Part shown: positions 13,191-13,229 of the stretch, in pieces
How positions within the stretch are numbered: the stretch's first letter is position 1
Layout: each line of letters begins with the position of its first letter
Assembly: GCA_003978075.1 (NCBI GenBank)
Contig: QOAM01000085.1
Span: forward strand, 1 to 13,229
Origin: Thermodesulfatator sp.
GTDB lineage: Bacteria; Desulfobacterota; Thermodesulfobacteria; Thermodesulfobacteriales; Thermodesulfobacteriaceae
Direction: 5' to 3'
Length of the DNA: 13,229 bases
Position numbers and translations under genes: made by a program
The notes under the pieces: model-generated
What the model was told of the DNA's origin: nothing
The model's input: the letters and a program-made list of their open reading frames with translations, nothing else
Databases searched by the model: none

Positions 13191-13229
13191 ATGGGGGAGG
13201 AATCTGCTATCCTCTTTCGCCTTTTAAAC
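13191..13229 (+). CDS. Possible start of a plus-strand gene running off the right edge
   Basis: An ATG at 13191 opens a frame (MGEESAILFRLLN) that is open to the window end. There is no Shine-Dalgarno ahead of it, and 13 codons are too few to judge. If real, the promoter and hairpins at 13011-13154 would be its leader. The bases GAGGA-N8-TCCTC (13197-13214) could also form a weak hairpin here. Confidence 0.15.
   Translation, partial: MGEESAILFRLLN

Larger units (their letters stand above)
12785..13229. other. 445-base intergenic region, AT-richer, no complete gene seen
   Basis: Between the smc start and the right edge no convincing complete protein gene is visible. The region is noticeably more AT-rich than the genes. 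From left to right it holds a candidate smc promoter, hairpin repeat copy D, two overlapping palindromes, a 116-base element bounded by inverted repeats, a plus-strand promoter inside it, a long interrupted stem, a terminator-like hairpin, and a possible plus-strand start codon near the edge. Each is listed separately. Confidence 0.8.

Noticed and set aside
1..13229. CRISPR array, tRNA, rRNA, tmRNA, SRP RNA or RNase P RNA
   Set aside because: No regularly spaced repeats, no GTTCRA T-loop/cloverleaf and none of the conserved cores of these RNAs were seen in the intergenic regions.

Overview
The window reads as a chromosomal segment of a thermophilic Gram-negative bacterium. The proteins are rich in Leu, Glu, Arg and Lys, coding DNA is GC-rich, and ATG, GTG and TTG starts are all used. 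A CsgG-type outer-membrane lipoprotein and a muropeptide LD-carboxypeptidase point to a diderm. The overall style suggests a deep-branching anaerobe such as Thermodesulfobacteriota, but that placement is inference; no rRNA or marker-based test is possible here.

Layout. Positions 1-569 hold the minus-strand remains of a gene for an exported protein, broken by several single-base frameshifts. Next, on the minus strand, is a protein with a degenerate GGDEF domain (638-1426). A divergent intergenic region with a good plus-strand promoter separates it from the only clear plus-strand gene, a CsgG-family lipoprotein (1595-2368). From 2393 to 12784 everything is on the minus strand and tightly packed. 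In transcription order: smc, a secreted staphylococcal-nuclease-like protein, bifunctional pheA (chorismate mutase/prephenate dehydratase/ACT), a small unrecognised HExxH protein, an FmdB-type zinc ribbon, a membrane M48 protease fused to TPRs, prmA, coaX and an S66 LD-carboxypeptidase. The last four overlap by 8-31 bases and look translationally coupled. The set is mostly housekeeping (chromosome condensation, Phe biosynthesis, ribosome modification, CoA synthesis, envelope proteolysis and murein recycling) rather than one dedicated pathway.

Non-coding content. The last 445 bases (12785-13229) are AT-richer and have no convincing complete gene. They contain a probable smc promoter, overlapping palindromes, a 116-bp element with 14-bp terminal inverted repeats (MITE-like), and inside or beside it a plus-strand promoter, a long interrupted stem, a possible competing stem and a terminator-like hairpin. 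This looks like a small RNA gene or an attenuator leader for a gene beyond the window. Four similar short hairpin repeats (consensus core about GGCTT-N6/8-GAAGCCC) lie in intergenic spaces at about 1497, 6992, 8603 and 12831; they match no family I know.
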